Assembly (NCBI GenBank): GCA_046590195.1
Contig: JBKJTP010000212.1
Coordinates: 1-21,288 of the forward strand
Source of the DNA: JBKJTP01 sp046590195
Lineage (GTDB): Bacteria; Bacteroidota; Ignavibacteria; Palsa-1295
Reading direction: 5' to 3'
Length of the DNA: 21,288 nt
Position 1 is the first letter of the stretch. Every line of letters starts with the position of its first letter. Both the position numbers and the translations under genes were made by a program. Of the stretch, positions 1 to 7,716 are shown in pieces. The notes under the pieces were generated by a model, which worked only from the letters and a program-made list of their open reading frames with translations, did no database searches and was not told the origin of the DNA.

Positions 1-444
1 ATCGTAATCGGCACAGCCGGTACGAACGAGGTTGACGCAGCTGACGGTACGGTCAACACGCTTGACAATATCGACGCAGAAGGCACAGTCACTTCAGGCG
101 CAGGCAACATGATCGTAATCGGCACAGCCGGTACGAACGAGGTTGACGCAGCTGACGGTACGGTCAACACGCTTGACAATATCGACGCAGAAGGCACGGT
201 AACAGCAGGTGCAGGCAACAACACTGTTATCGGCACAGGAGCAACTAATGACATCTCTGCTGCGGATAACATCGTCCACACTCCATCGGCATTCGATGCA
301 GGAACGACGGGTACATTTGGTGCTGGCGATATGGTCGTTCTCGCTACGAACGCAGCGACGAGCGAGATCCAGGCAGCCGACGGTACGATCAATACGCCAA
401 GCGCATTGAACGTAGCGAACAACATCACGAATAGCGGCAACTCA
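1..444 (+). repeat. Four tandem 111-bp units (37 codons) inside the repeat protein
   Basis: The units start at 1, 112, 223 and 334. Units 1 and 2 share their first 86 bases exactly and match at 104 of 111 positions, so they duplicated or were homogenised recently. Units 3 and 4 keep only the protein pattern (hydrophobic pair, T/N, AAD-G/N, I/V-N/H-T) and are old copies. The array is cut by the left edge of the window and probably continues upstream. Confidence 0.9.
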
Positions 445-1899
445 ACGCTTTCGACTGGTGCAGGCAGCACAACGACTCTTGGTACGGTAGCCGGCGGCAA
501 CGTTACAATCAACGTTCAGCCTGCTGGCGCATCAAACCTCGTGTTGAATAACATGATCGCTGATGCAGTACCAACTCAGTGGCTCACACTCAATGGCGCT
601 AACCAGGTTCGCACTACCTTACTCTCTGGCACAGCAAACGAAGGCGTAAGCTGGGATGCTGTTCAGGGCCGTTATGAGCTCGGTAGCGAAGTTGCGAACG
701 CAGTTCCATTCTCTGCAACGCCACGTTGGATCGATGTCAATAACAGCACGCTTAATGTAACCCGCTTCGCTGGTGCACAGACAGCCCTTCAGGTTGTCGG
801 TGGTAACAATGGTGCAGTTAACGTTCAGCCTACAAGTGGTCCATTGAACCTCGGTAACGATCTCGGACTGAACACGATCAACGGTCGCACGATCGCTGAC
901 GGATCAGGTATGACACCAGCTGGTGACGTATTCACGATCAACAACGTACCTGCAACCTTCGACGGTCTCCAGATCGACGCTGTCGGCACCACTGGTGCAG
1001 GCGCACGCATCAATACATCAGGCGCATCGGCCGGTACTGGTCTCGCTGTCTCGACAACGAACACGACGGCTGCAAACAATGGTATCGATGTCACGGTCAG
1101 CGGTGGTACGCAGAATCGTGGTATCAATGTCAACGTAAGTGGTACGACGCCTATCGGTCAGACGATCAACACGAACAGCATTGCTAGCTCAACAGGCTTG
1201 CAGGTTACGGGTGCGATCAATGGTGTTACGGTATCTAACCCTAACAACGTTGCTGCAACAGCTTACCAGGCAACTCTGAACGGCGCAACTGCACAGACGG
1301 GTCTTGCAGTTGAGATGAACACCGCTCCTTCGGGCGCAAATGGTGTATCAGTTGCAAACGTCGGTGCCGGTACAGGCGTCAGCGTGGCAATGACAGCTGC
1401 TTCGACCGGTGTTGGTATGAATGTATCATCAGTTGGCTCAGGAACAGGTATCAACGTTCTTGGTGCAAGCGGTGGCGGTAGCGGTATTGTCACTACGATC
1501 TCTGATCTAGGTTCAACCGGATCTGCGATTCGTGCTACCAACGCTAGCACAAACCCAGCTGCAGAGGCTGTCCGTGCAACCGGAACGTCGGGCGGTGGTG
1601 CAGCAGCTATCGATATCACTGCAGGTGGCCTTGACGCTACTGCAGCAATCGGTGGTCGTTTCGCTGATACGCAGGCGGGCGGTGTCGCAGGTACTGGAGT
1701 TGGAGTTGTGGTCAACAATACGGTGGTTCGCGCTAACAGCACGATCATCGTGACCTACAAGAACACATCTGGTGGTGCATTCACTGTCGGTCAGCTGTAT
1801 GTATCGACTCAGGCTGCAGGTACCTTCACTGTTGTTAAGACAGCGCTGTGGGATGCTGGTGACCAGATCGAGTACATGATCATCAACCACGGTAACTAA
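1..1899 (+). CDS. Large repeat-rich surface-type protein, 3' part (5' end outside the window)
   Basis: Reading frame 1 is open from the first base, so the ATG at 109 is inside a repeat and is not the start; 632 codons are visible. Residues 1-148 are four tandem 37-residue units, each with a core like TNEVDAADGTVNT. Residues about 320-530 are 12-14-residue repeats of the form G-(L/V/I)-x-V, as expected of a beta-helix or beta-solenoid. The last ~60 residues form a different, strand-rich module containing QLYVSTQ and GDQIEYMIIN. Composition is extreme: rich in Thr, Asn, Ala, Gly and Val, no Cys, and only two Lys, both in the end module. I recognise no enzyme motif. The likely role is an extracellular or cell-surface adhesive or structural protein; that is inferred from composition and repeats. 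No classical sorting signal is obvious at the C-terminus. Strong hairpins follow the stop codon. Confidence 0.8.
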   Translation: MVIGTAGTNEVDAADGTVNTLDNIDAEGTVTSGAGNMIVIGTAGTNEVDAADGTVNTLDNIDAEGTVTAGAGNNTVIGTGATNDISAADNIVHTPSAFDAGTTGTFGAGDMVVLATNAATSEIQAADGTINTPSALNVANNITNSGNSTLSTGAGSTTTLGTVAGGNVTINVQPAGASNLVLNNMIADAVPTQWLTLNGANQVRTTLLSGTANEGVSWDAVQGRYELGSEVANAVPFSATPRWIDVNNSTLNVTRFAGAQTALQVVGGNNGAVNVQPTSGPLNLGNDLGLNTINGRTIADGSGMTPAGDVFTINNVPATFDGLQIDAVGTTGAGARINTSGASAGTGLAVSTTNTTAANNGIDVTVSGGTQNRGINVNVSGTTPIGQTINTNSIASSTGLQVTGAINGVTVSNPNNVAATAYQATLNGATAQTGLAVEMNTAPSGANGVSVANVGAGTGVSVAMTAASTGVGMNVSSVGSGTGINVLGASGGGSGIVTTISDLGSTGSAIRATNASTNPAAEAVRATGTSGGGAAAIDITAGGLDATAAIGGRFADTQAGGVAGTGVGVVVNNTVVRANSTIIVTYKNTSGGAFTVGQLYVSTQAAGTFTVVKTALWDAGDQIEYMIINHGN

Positions 1900-1910
1900 G
1901 TCTATAGGAC

Positions 1911-1935
1911 AGCGGGAGGCAACTCGCCTCCTGCT
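1911..1935 (+). terminator. Stem-loop just after the repeat-protein stop
   Basis: AGCGGGAGGC and GCCTCCTGCT pair over 10 positions (one G-T wobble) around a 5-nt loop, 11 bases after the stop. Only a short T run (ATTT) follows, so on its own it would be a weak terminator or an mRNA-stabilising hairpin. Confidence 0.4.
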
Positions 1936-1979
1936 GATTTCCTGACTAGAAAATTTTTCTTACGTCAGAGAGAGTTCAG

Positions 1980-2011
1980 ACTCCGGGCCTACAAGCCCGG
2001 AGTTCTTTTTT
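1980..2011 (+). terminator. Rho-independent terminator of the repeat protein
   Basis: A perfect 9-bp stem, ACTCCGGGC and GCCCGGAGT, closes a 6-nt loop and is followed directly by TCTTTTTTAT. Position and shape fit an intrinsic terminator about 80 bases after the stop. Confidence 0.8.
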
Positions 2012-2038
2012 ATACGAATTTCCCACAAGAGAAGTGTG

Positions 2039-2060
2039 GTAGTAGGCTTCAGCCTACTAC
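2039..2060. repeat. GTAG...CTAC palindromic hairpin (REP-like)
   Basis: A perfect 10-bp stem, GTAGTAGGCT and AGCCTACTAC, has a 2-nt loop. The GTAG end recalls bacterial REP sequences, whose hairpins sit next to a GTAG tetranucleotide. The larger element at 19672-19821 also begins and ends with GTAG/CTAC. Whether it is a dispersed repeat cannot be told from one window. Confidence 0.45.
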
Positions 2061-2066
2061 AAATCG

Positions 2067-2098
2067 GAAGAGGCCGCGTCGATCGACGCGGCCTCTTC
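2067..2098. terminator. Perfect 32-nt palindrome between convergent genes
   Basis: GAAGAGGCCGCGTCGA is followed at once by its exact reverse complement. As RNA it folds into a very stable GC-rich hairpin on either strand. It lies 22 bases past the stop of the leftward flavin reductase gene, so it is the best candidate end for that four-gene transcript, and it also backs up the rightward terminator. It has no long T tract, so Rho independence is uncertain. Confidence 0.55.
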
Positions 2099-2119
2099 TA
2101 CTTTACAAATAGATTGATA

Positions 2120-2953
2120 CTACTGAAGCATCCTCCAGATCTCTTCTACAGGCGATCCACTACGGAGGAGCTCGCGTAGCTTGACGTGCGTCGACTGGTC
2201 TGAGAGATCAGCAGTGATCTCGGGCAACGATGGGATCGCTGCGAGCCTTGAGAGCTCTGAACCAGTAAGCACCGTGCTATTACGCAACTGCACTGGCAAA
2301 CCGTCAATACCCAACATTGGAGTGACTGGCTGCGCGTACTGAAACGCGCCCTCTTTCGCCCGAGTGTACCACGGACCTCCCATACGAGCGACGTGATCCA
2401 TCAAAGCAGGACTGATGCTCCCATTCTCAAGAAAGACGTCATCGCGGACGTGCATCATGAGCACTTCACAGATCAACAGATTAGCGCTGCCCGGCTTGCC
2501 GCCAAAATCGATATGATGGAGAAGCTTCGTCTCCATCACGAATGGGCTCTCAGCCACGCCTGGAGGTGATATCCTTTCTGAGGGGAGCTTCGTAAAGCCG
2601 CCCTTCTCGAATTCATCAACTCCATGAGCGTATGGTGCCGAGGCAAGACTCGCCTGGTGCACCATATCATGCGAGATGATCGAGATCGTACACTCGCGCG
2701 TCTCCAGGACGTTCAGTAGCGTGTCCTTCGGCAGTCCAGTCTTGCCCGCAAATGCAGGACTGAAACAGACCACTGGAGGATTGACTCCGAACGCATTGAA
2801 GAAGCTGAAAGGAGACAGGTTGACCCGTCCATCGCGATCCTGCGAGCCCACGAATGCGATAGGCCGCGGAGCCACACCGGATAGCAAGATCCGATGTGTC
2901 TCGGGAAAGGGGATCGTTGAGGGGTCGAAGGACCTGCGCTTGATCTCTGACAT
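2120..2953 (-). CDS. Flavin reductase-like (FMN-binding split-barrel) protein
   Basis: This 277-residue cytosolic protein has the flavin reductase-like / flavoredoxin fold. The N-terminal core carries RPIAFVGS (30-37), then NLSPFSFFNAFGVNPP (45-60) and VVCFSP, which in this family form the FMN-binding barrel strand and loop; the barrel ends near residue 205. The C-terminal ~70 residues (LRNSTVLTGSELSRLAAIPS onward) are helical and not part of the core. Such proteins bind FMN and pass electrons from NAD(P)H or a partner protein; the substrate cannot be read from sequence. There is no signal peptide. It starts 18 bases after the S9 peptidase stop, so it is probably the last gene of that transcript. 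A TATAAT-like string at 2960-2965 on this strand is too close to the ATG to serve as its promoter. Confidence 0.82.
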   Translation of the reverse strand: MSEIKRRSFDPSTIPFPETHRILLSGVAPRPIAFVGSQDRDGRVNLSPFSFFNAFGVNPPVVCFSPAFAGKTGLPKDTLLNVLETRECTISIISHDMVHQASLASAPYAHGVDEFEKGGFTKLPSERISPPGVAESPFVMETKLLHHIDFGGKPGSANLLICEVLMMHVRDDVFLENGSISPALMDHVARMGGPWYTRAKEGAFQYAQPVTPMLGIDGLPVQLRNSTVLTGSELSRLAAIPSLPEITADLSDQSTHVKLRELLRSGSPVEEIWRMLQ

Positions 2954-2971
2954 GCAGCTATTATACTCTAC

Positions 2972-4849
2972 CTACAATACTCTGTCGAGGAAGTCCACGA
3001 TCGCGGTCACCACGCGAATGCGATTCTCACGCTTCGAAAGTCCGTGGCCTTCATCATCGAGAAGGATATACTCTACTGGGATTCCCTTCTTCTTCACGGC
3101 TTCTACGATCTGCTCTGCCTCGGTATAGGGCACGCGAGGATCGTTCTTACCCTGATAGACAAAGAGAGGATTCTTGATCTTGTCAACGTGCGTCAGAGGA
3201 GATATCTCCACGAGGAAAGCAGAATCCTTCTCGATATGTCCGTATTCCGCCATGCGATTGGCAGCGCGCCATGCACCAGTGTTGCGCAGGAAGCTGTGGA
3301 AGTTCGCAATGCCGAACATGTTCACGCCCGCTGCCCACATATCGGGCTGCATGGTCATCGCAGCGAGTGACATGAAGCCTCCATACGAGCCGCCGTAGAT
3401 CACCTTCTTGTTCGGATCGACCATCGGCTGCTTATCGAGCCAATGTCCCGCGTATTCCATGTCGCGGACGCTGACCATTCTGTTCGTCGTGTTGTCGGCC
3501 GTCATGTAGCTTTTGCCATAGCCAGTAGAGCCGCGTACGTTGGGAAGCAGTACATGATATCCACGCGCTACATAATACTGCGCAAGCGAATTGAACCACG
3601 GACGGTCCTGCCCTTCCGGTCCACCATGCATCATCACAATGACAGGCGCCTTGCCACTGGTCTTTGCCTGATAAAGGTGGGCAGGGATCTCCTTGCCATC
3701 GAACGATGGGTAGGTGATGAATTTGCTAGCAACAAACGTAGATGGATCGATGCCAGCAAGGTTCGGCTGCGTGATGCGCTCGAGCTTGTCTGCTTTGCGA
3801 TCGTAGACGAAAATGGCTCCGGCCTCGGTCGGGCTGGTCATGTTAAAGGCGATCTTCGATGCGTCTCGCGATACCTGTAGATTACTGATGAATCCACCCT
3901 CCGGCAGCTTCGGCGCGCGCAGTAGCTTGCCCGTCTTCGCATCCGCTATCGAAAGCTCGCTCATGCCGTTGACATTACGAGTGATCACCTCGATCACATC
4001 GTTGTCATCGAAGATCGACTGATCGATGTCCCAATTCACTTCCTCACGGTAGCGAACCGTCGGATTCGGATCTTCGATATCTACGTATGCACGATTGGCG
4101 AACTCGCGGTCGAGATCGGTGAAGAAATAGAGGCGCTTGTTGTCCTTCGAAATGTGAAAGCCGCTAAATGTTGCTGGTGTCGAATGTGGAATCAGCAACC
4201 GCAATAGATCGGTCGGCTGATCCTTCTGCAGGTCCTTCACATAGACAAATTCATTGGCGTTACCAGAATCCCTCACGATGATCAGCCAACGGTTGTTCGG
4301 GCTCAGGCCTGCCAACCGATTCTGATGATCGGATTGATGCAGGAGCATTGTCTTGCGTGTAGCAAGATCGAGCTTGTAGATATCGAAGTATGCTTCATTG
4401 CGCTCGTTCGATTGATAGATGATCGATTTGCCATCGTGCGAAAATCCGCCGCCGAAGATCGCCTTCGGATTGTTCGTGATCGTGTCGGCCTCGCCGCCAT
4501 TCGATGGGATCATGTAGATCTGCCTGCGCTCATTGCCGCCGGCATCCATCGAGAACAGGATCCACTTGCCGTCCGGCGACCATTGTCCGCCTCCTACAGC
4601 GTCGCTATAGAACGTAAGTTGCTCAGGCCAATAAGCCTGGCCATCGGACGTGGATTTCGCTGGTATCTTCCACAGCTGCGACGTACCAGAAACGCCAGTA
4701 CCGAAGACGACCCACTTCCCATCAGGACTAAGCGAGGGTGCACCAGCGCCACGTATCGATAGATAAGGCGAAAGATTCACTTTTGTCTGCGCATGCGCAG
4801 TACCGAACGCACAAAGCAACAGAAGGGCTATGACAGATCTCTTGATCAT
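2972..4849 (-). CDS. Secreted S9-family peptidase (prolyl oligopeptidase type)
   Basis: The protein has 625 residues. A signal peptide (residues 1-20, ending AHA before Q) sends it out of the cytoplasm. Residues ~25-370 hold TolB/PD40-type propeller repeats (SLSPDGKWVVFG, WSPDGKWILFS, FSHDGKSIIY). Residues ~385-625 are an alpha/beta-hydrolase peptidase domain with MMHGGPEGQ, the nucleophile motif GGSYGGF (Ser488), Asp570 in GKNDPRVP and His602 in EGHG. This is the layout of acylaminoacyl-/dipeptidyl-peptidases, which trim short peptides; exact specificity is not visible. Its ATG overlaps the stop of the upstream hydrolase as ATGA, so translation is probably coupled. Length and all three catalytic residues are intact. 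Confidence 0.92.
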   Translation of the reverse strand: MIKRSVIALLLLCAFGTAHAQTKVNLSPYLSIRGAGAPSLSPDGKWVVFGTGVSGTSQLWKIPAKSTSDGQAYWPEQLTFYSDAVGGGQWSPDGKWILFSMDAGGNERRQIYMIPSNGGEADTITNNPKAIFGGGFSHDGKSIIYQSNERNEAYFDIYKLDLATRKTMLLHQSDHQNRLAGLSPNNRWLIIVRDSGNANEFVYVKDLQKDQPTDLLRLLIPHSTPATFSGFHISKDNKRLYFFTDLDREFANRAYVDIEDPNPTVRYREEVNWDIDQSIFDDNDVIEVITRNVNGMSELSIADAKTGKLLRAPKLPEGGFISNLQVSRDASKIAFNMTSPTEAGAIFVYDRKADKLERITQPNLAGIDPSTFVASKFITYPSFDGKEIPAHLYQAKTSGKAPVIVMMHGGPEGQDRPWFNSLAQYYVARGYHVLLPNVRGSTGYGKSYMTADNTTNRMVSVRDMEYAGHWLDKQPMVDPNKKVIYGGSYGGFMSLAAMTMQPDMWAAGVNMFGIANFHSFLRNTGAWRAANRMAEYGHIEKDSAFLVEISPLTHVDKIKNPLFVYQGKNDPRVPYTEAEQIVEAVKKKGIPVEYILLDDEGHGLSKRENRIRVVTAIVDFLDRVL

Positions 4850-5640
4850 TTTTCTTGCAAAAATTCTAGTACGATCTCATTAAATAGCTCTGGCTGATCG
4901 AGGCTCGGAATATGTCCGGCATTCGCGATGACAGCCAATCGAGCGCCCGGGATACCGTGAGCGAGCTCTTCGGACAGCGGAAGTGGCGTGATCATGTCCT
5001 TGTCAGATCCAACGACAATCGTCTTGTTCGTAATCGACGAAAGCAGGTCTCTCCGATCAGGACTCCACGTTGCGCGCCACGTTGCAAGATACGCTTCAAC
5101 ATCTTTTCGCGACATTGCGTAGATTGCCTCATCAAGAGTCTCCTTGTCGATGTCCGAACGCAGCGTCATCGGAATACGCTCACGCGCAAATTCTGCCAAC
5201 GACTTTGTTGCGAGCGCTTTTGCTGGACGCGGCAAGATGTTAACTGATTCAGGATGCTTCGCGAATGTGTTGCTCAGCACGATCTTATCAAGTGTCGTCA
5301 GCCCCTGTGCGATGGCCTCGAGAATGATGACACCGCCCATGGAATTGCCGACCCAATGCGCTTGGCTGTATCCCAACGCTTTGATCACTGCATCGACATC
5401 CTTCGCGAATTCTTCACGATCGATCTTCAGCACTTCGCCGCTTGCATCGCGAGCTTGCGAATCACCGGTGCCACGCATGTCGAGCGCGGCCACTTTGTAG
5501 CCATGCTTGCTAAAGTGTTCTAGCTGAAATTTCCAGCACGACTTATCTGCCCCTACCCCATGTAAGAGCACGATGAGCTCTTCGCCCTCTCCCTGGAGAT
5601 TGGCTGCTAGCGTGATCCCTCGAACATTGAATAACTCCAT
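4846..5640 (-). CDS. Alpha/beta-fold hydrolase
   Basis: This 264-residue cytosolic hydrolase has an HGVGADKSCW oxyanion-hole region (27-36), DMRGTGDS (54-61), nucleophile elbow GNSMGG (Ser100), an acid in GSDKDMITP (Asp213 or Asp215, more likely 215) and His243 in AGHIPSLDQP. It resembles 3-oxoadipate enol-lactonase/haloperoxidase-like hydrolases, but no aromatic-degradation genes are nearby and the substrate is unknown. It starts 29 bases after the OmpA-like gene and overlaps the S9 peptidase by 4 bases. A TAAGTTTG box lies 5 bases upstream of the ATG; if used, it would give a near-leaderless internal transcript. Confidence 0.86.
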   Translation of the reverse strand: MELFNVRGITLAANLQGEGEELIVLLHGVGADKSCWKFQLEHFSKHGYKVAALDMRGTGDSQARDASGEVLKIDREEFAKDVDAVIKALGYSQAHWVGNSMGGVIILEAIAQGLTTLDKIVLSNTFAKHPESVNILPRPAKALATKSLAEFARERIPMTLRSDIDKETLDEAIYAMSRKDVEAYLATWRATWSPDRRDLLSSITNKTIVVGSDKDMITPLPLSEELAHGIPGARLAVIANAGHIPSLDQPELFNEIVLEFLQEK

Positions 5641-5644
5641 ATCA

Positions 5645-5652
5645 CAAACTTA
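5645..5652 (-). promoter_or_regulatory. Possible internal Bacteroidota-type -7 box (TAAGTTTG)
   Basis: This matches TAnnTTTG on the minus strand between the OmpA-like and hydrolase genes. No clear TTTG/TTG lies 19-20 bases upstream, and a 6-base match is expected by chance about ten times in this window on both strands, so location is the only support. Confidence 0.25.
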
Positions 5653-5669
5653 CCACTATCCCTGCGCGA

Positions 5670-7475
5670 TCAGAGCGATTTGACCACAAGCTCCACCCGA
5701 CGGTTCTTCGCCTGTGCTTCTTCGGTGGGTGCTGTGTCGACAGGTTTCGTCTTACCGAAGCCCACTGCCTTCATCAGCTTCTTGGATATGCCCTTCGATG
5801 CGAGGTAGTTCAGCACGCTTTGCGCACGCGCCTTCGAAAGTTGCATGTTGAATTTGTCGGAGCCTTTCTCGTCCGTGTGCCCATGGATCTCTACCTTGAT
5901 GGTCTTACCCTTCAGCTTCAGGAAGTCCACGATGCGATCAAGTTCGAGCCTACTCTCTGGCAGCAACACCGATTTGCCAAAATCAAAGTAGGCGTTCTTC
6001 AACTCAACCGACGACTCGACGTTGATCGGCGCTAAGCCGAGATCCAGCTGACGTCTATCGAATACGCCGGTCTTTGGGATTATCACGCGCTCGGAGCGTG
6101 GCAGATAGCCCTCGGCGACCGCCTGGAGGCCATACCGCGAACCACGCTGCGCTGCAAGCACGTAGTGGCCGCTTGTGCTATCACTATCGACACTGAACTT
6201 GGTCTGCTCTTCGCTTAGGTTGTCGACAAAGATCTGCGCCTTGACCGGCTTGTTCGTGAGCAGGTCATAGACTAAGCCTTGCACCACGAATACCGGCAGC
6301 GGCTTGATCAACGAATCCTGCGGACGAAGCTTGACCTTATAGAGCTTCGAGGGGCCGCTGCGGTTGGAGACGAAGTACGCTGTCTCGCCGTCGGGCCCAA
6401 TGCTAAAGCCGTAATCACCTCGCGGTGAATTAAATGGCGGACCGAGCGGCACCGGATCGCTCCAGCCGCTATCGACAAGCCGAGTTACGTAGATGTCGTC
6501 GCTGCCCGAAGTACCCGCTGGGCAGGTTGGGCAAGGCTTGTTGCTGGTGAAATAGAGCGTCACGCCATCTGCAGCCAGGAAGGGATACGTCTCGTTGAAC
6601 TCCGAATTGATACTTCCCTTGAGATACTTGACGGTGTCCCAATCACCATTTGGGCTGATTGTACATAGCCATAGATCACCCCAGCCTTTGCCTCCAAAGC
6701 CATAAGCGCCTTCTTTGCTGGTGCTGTCTTCGCCGAAGTTCTCCGAGAAGATGGCGTATCGTCCATCGGGCGAGATGGTGTTCTCGCAACGGAAAAAACC
6801 CTCCCAAAAGTCGGCTTCTCCCCAGGTATTGATCCGCTTGTAGATACGCTCGACGCGGTGCAATTCCCACGCGTCAGGAAGCCGGGTCCGCAATTCCTCC
6901 ATCGCAGTATCGGCGCGCATGTCTGCGACGATCTGATTGAGGATGTTATTCTTGTACATGAAATGGGCTGTCCCCAGATTAGCGTAGAGCTTATTCATGC
7001 CGCCAGGGATCTCTTTCGGATCCTGAAACTTGTTATTGACGAGCTTCGCCTGCCAGATCCGGCCCCCTCTAACGAAATAGATGATGTCGCCGCGAGGATG
7101 GACGGTCGGATTTATGGCCCCATTCGCATCATTGACGCCCGGACCGATATTGATGGGGATCGACCAGCTGCTATCGCTCAGGACTCGGTACCAGATGTCA
7201 CTATCCCACTTCTTATTGCGAAGTGTGTTCGGAGTTCTCCAAGGATCCTTTGAGAAGCGCTCGCTACCGAAGATCATGGTGCGCCCGTCGAGCGTGAAGG
7301 TCGGGCGATCATCGGCTGAATCCGATAGTGGCAGGCCGGCGTCCACGGCCACCAGAGAGTCCTCGAAGGCTGCAACCTTGGATTGGTAGGTCTCCCCAGG
7401 CTGTGCGGAGGCGTTGCCAGCGAGCAAGCAAAGGGTGAGAGCAATGAAAAAGGCGATGATCGAAGAGCGGCGCAC
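5670..7475 (-). CDS. OmpA-family envelope protein with PD40 propeller and carboxypeptidase-regulatory domain
   Basis: The protein has 601 residues. A signal peptide covers 1-25 (NASAQ). PD40/TolB-like propeller blades lie at ~55-380 (FTLDGRTMIFGS, ISPDGRYAIFSE, IGPDGETAYFVSN). A carboxypeptidase-regulatory-like beta-sandwich spans ~396-480 (VQGLVYDLLTNKPVKAQIFV). A C-terminal OmpA domain spans ~490-600, with the peptidoglycan-binding residues in GHTDEKGS (Asp535) and LSKARAQSV (Arg550), then NRRVEL. It probably anchors an outer-membrane or periplasmic complex to peptidoglycan. The domain order is that of the type IX secretion protein PorE without its TPR part; that link is inference. The start is GTG: a TAA in frame at 7485-7487 excludes a longer form, and GTG gives a complete signal peptide. 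It is the first gene of a four-gene leftward run. Confidence 0.88.
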   Translation of the reverse strand: MRRSSIIAFFIALTLCLLAGNASAQPGETYQSKVAAFEDSLVAVDAGLPLSDSADDRPTFTLDGRTMIFGSERFSKDPWRTPNTLRNKKWDSDIWYRVLSDSSWSIPINIGPGVNDANGAINPTVHPRGDIIYFVRGGRIWQAKLVNNKFQDPKEIPGGMNKLYANLGTAHFMYKNNILNQIVADMRADTAMEELRTRLPDAWELHRVERIYKRINTWGEADFWEGFFRCENTISPDGRYAIFSENFGEDSTSKEGAYGFGGKGWGDLWLCTISPNGDWDTVKYLKGSINSEFNETYPFLAADGVTLYFTSNKPCPTCPAGTSGSDDIYVTRLVDSGWSDPVPLGPPFNSPRGDYGFSIGPDGETAYFVSNRSGPSKLYKVKLRPQDSLIKPLPVFVVQGLVYDLLTNKPVKAQIFVDNLSEEQTKFSVDSDSTSGHYVLAAQRGSRYGLQAVAEGYLPRSERVIIPKTGVFDRRQLDLGLAPINVESSVELKNAYFDFGKSVLLPESRLELDRIVDFLKLKGKTIKVEIHGHTDEKGSDKFNMQLSKARAQSVLNYLASKGISKKLMKAVGFGKTKPVDTAPTEEAQAKNRRVELVVKSL

Positions 7476-7528
7476 AGAACAGGATTAAGTCAGAGGAACA
7501 GGCCTATAGTTGACGAACGGGCATGCTA

Positions 7529-7538
7529 CCACATGTGG
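7529..7538. promoter_or_regulatory. 10-bp palindrome between divergent genes
   Basis: CCACATGTGG is a perfect palindrome in the 241-base gap between the divergent OmpA-like and M1 peptidase genes. It could be an operator, but palindromes this short are common. The rest of the gap shows only a possible -7 box (TATATTTC, 7634-7641) for the M1 gene. Confidence 0.15.
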
Positions 7539-7716
7539 GGGCAGTGGCGGCGGACGTGCAAATTTGAACACGGCGAAATGGCCTTTGCTCCCAAAGTCAG
7601 GGCCCGAGTGATGGAACGAGGGAATTTAGGTCGTATATTTCCGAATTCGTGTACTGGCCACGGTACTGTCCGATCACGACGTGTCCTTTCTCATTACTGT
7701 TTTCCTCGTCAACCGA

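Noticed and set aside
109..111. ATG as start of the repeat protein
   Set aside because: The same frame is open to base 1 and holds a further full repeat unit; this ATG is the last codon of unit 1.
1..222. CRISPR-like direct repeats
   Set aside because: The repeats are contiguous, have no spacers and keep the reading frame; they encode protein repeats.
1263..1890. Long open frames on the minus strand within the repeat protein
   Set aside because: They are antisense to a Thr/Ala/Val/Gly-rich gene, whose codons rarely give stops in reverse. Their translations are low-complexity and match nothing.
2960..2965. TATAAT on the minus strand as promoter of the flavin reductase gene
   Set aside because: It is only 7 bases from the ATG, so the message would start inside the gene.
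7681..7716. GTG 7681 as start of the M1 aminopeptidase
   Set aside because: It adds a second hydrophobic stretch before a complete signal peptide; ATG 7717 fits better.
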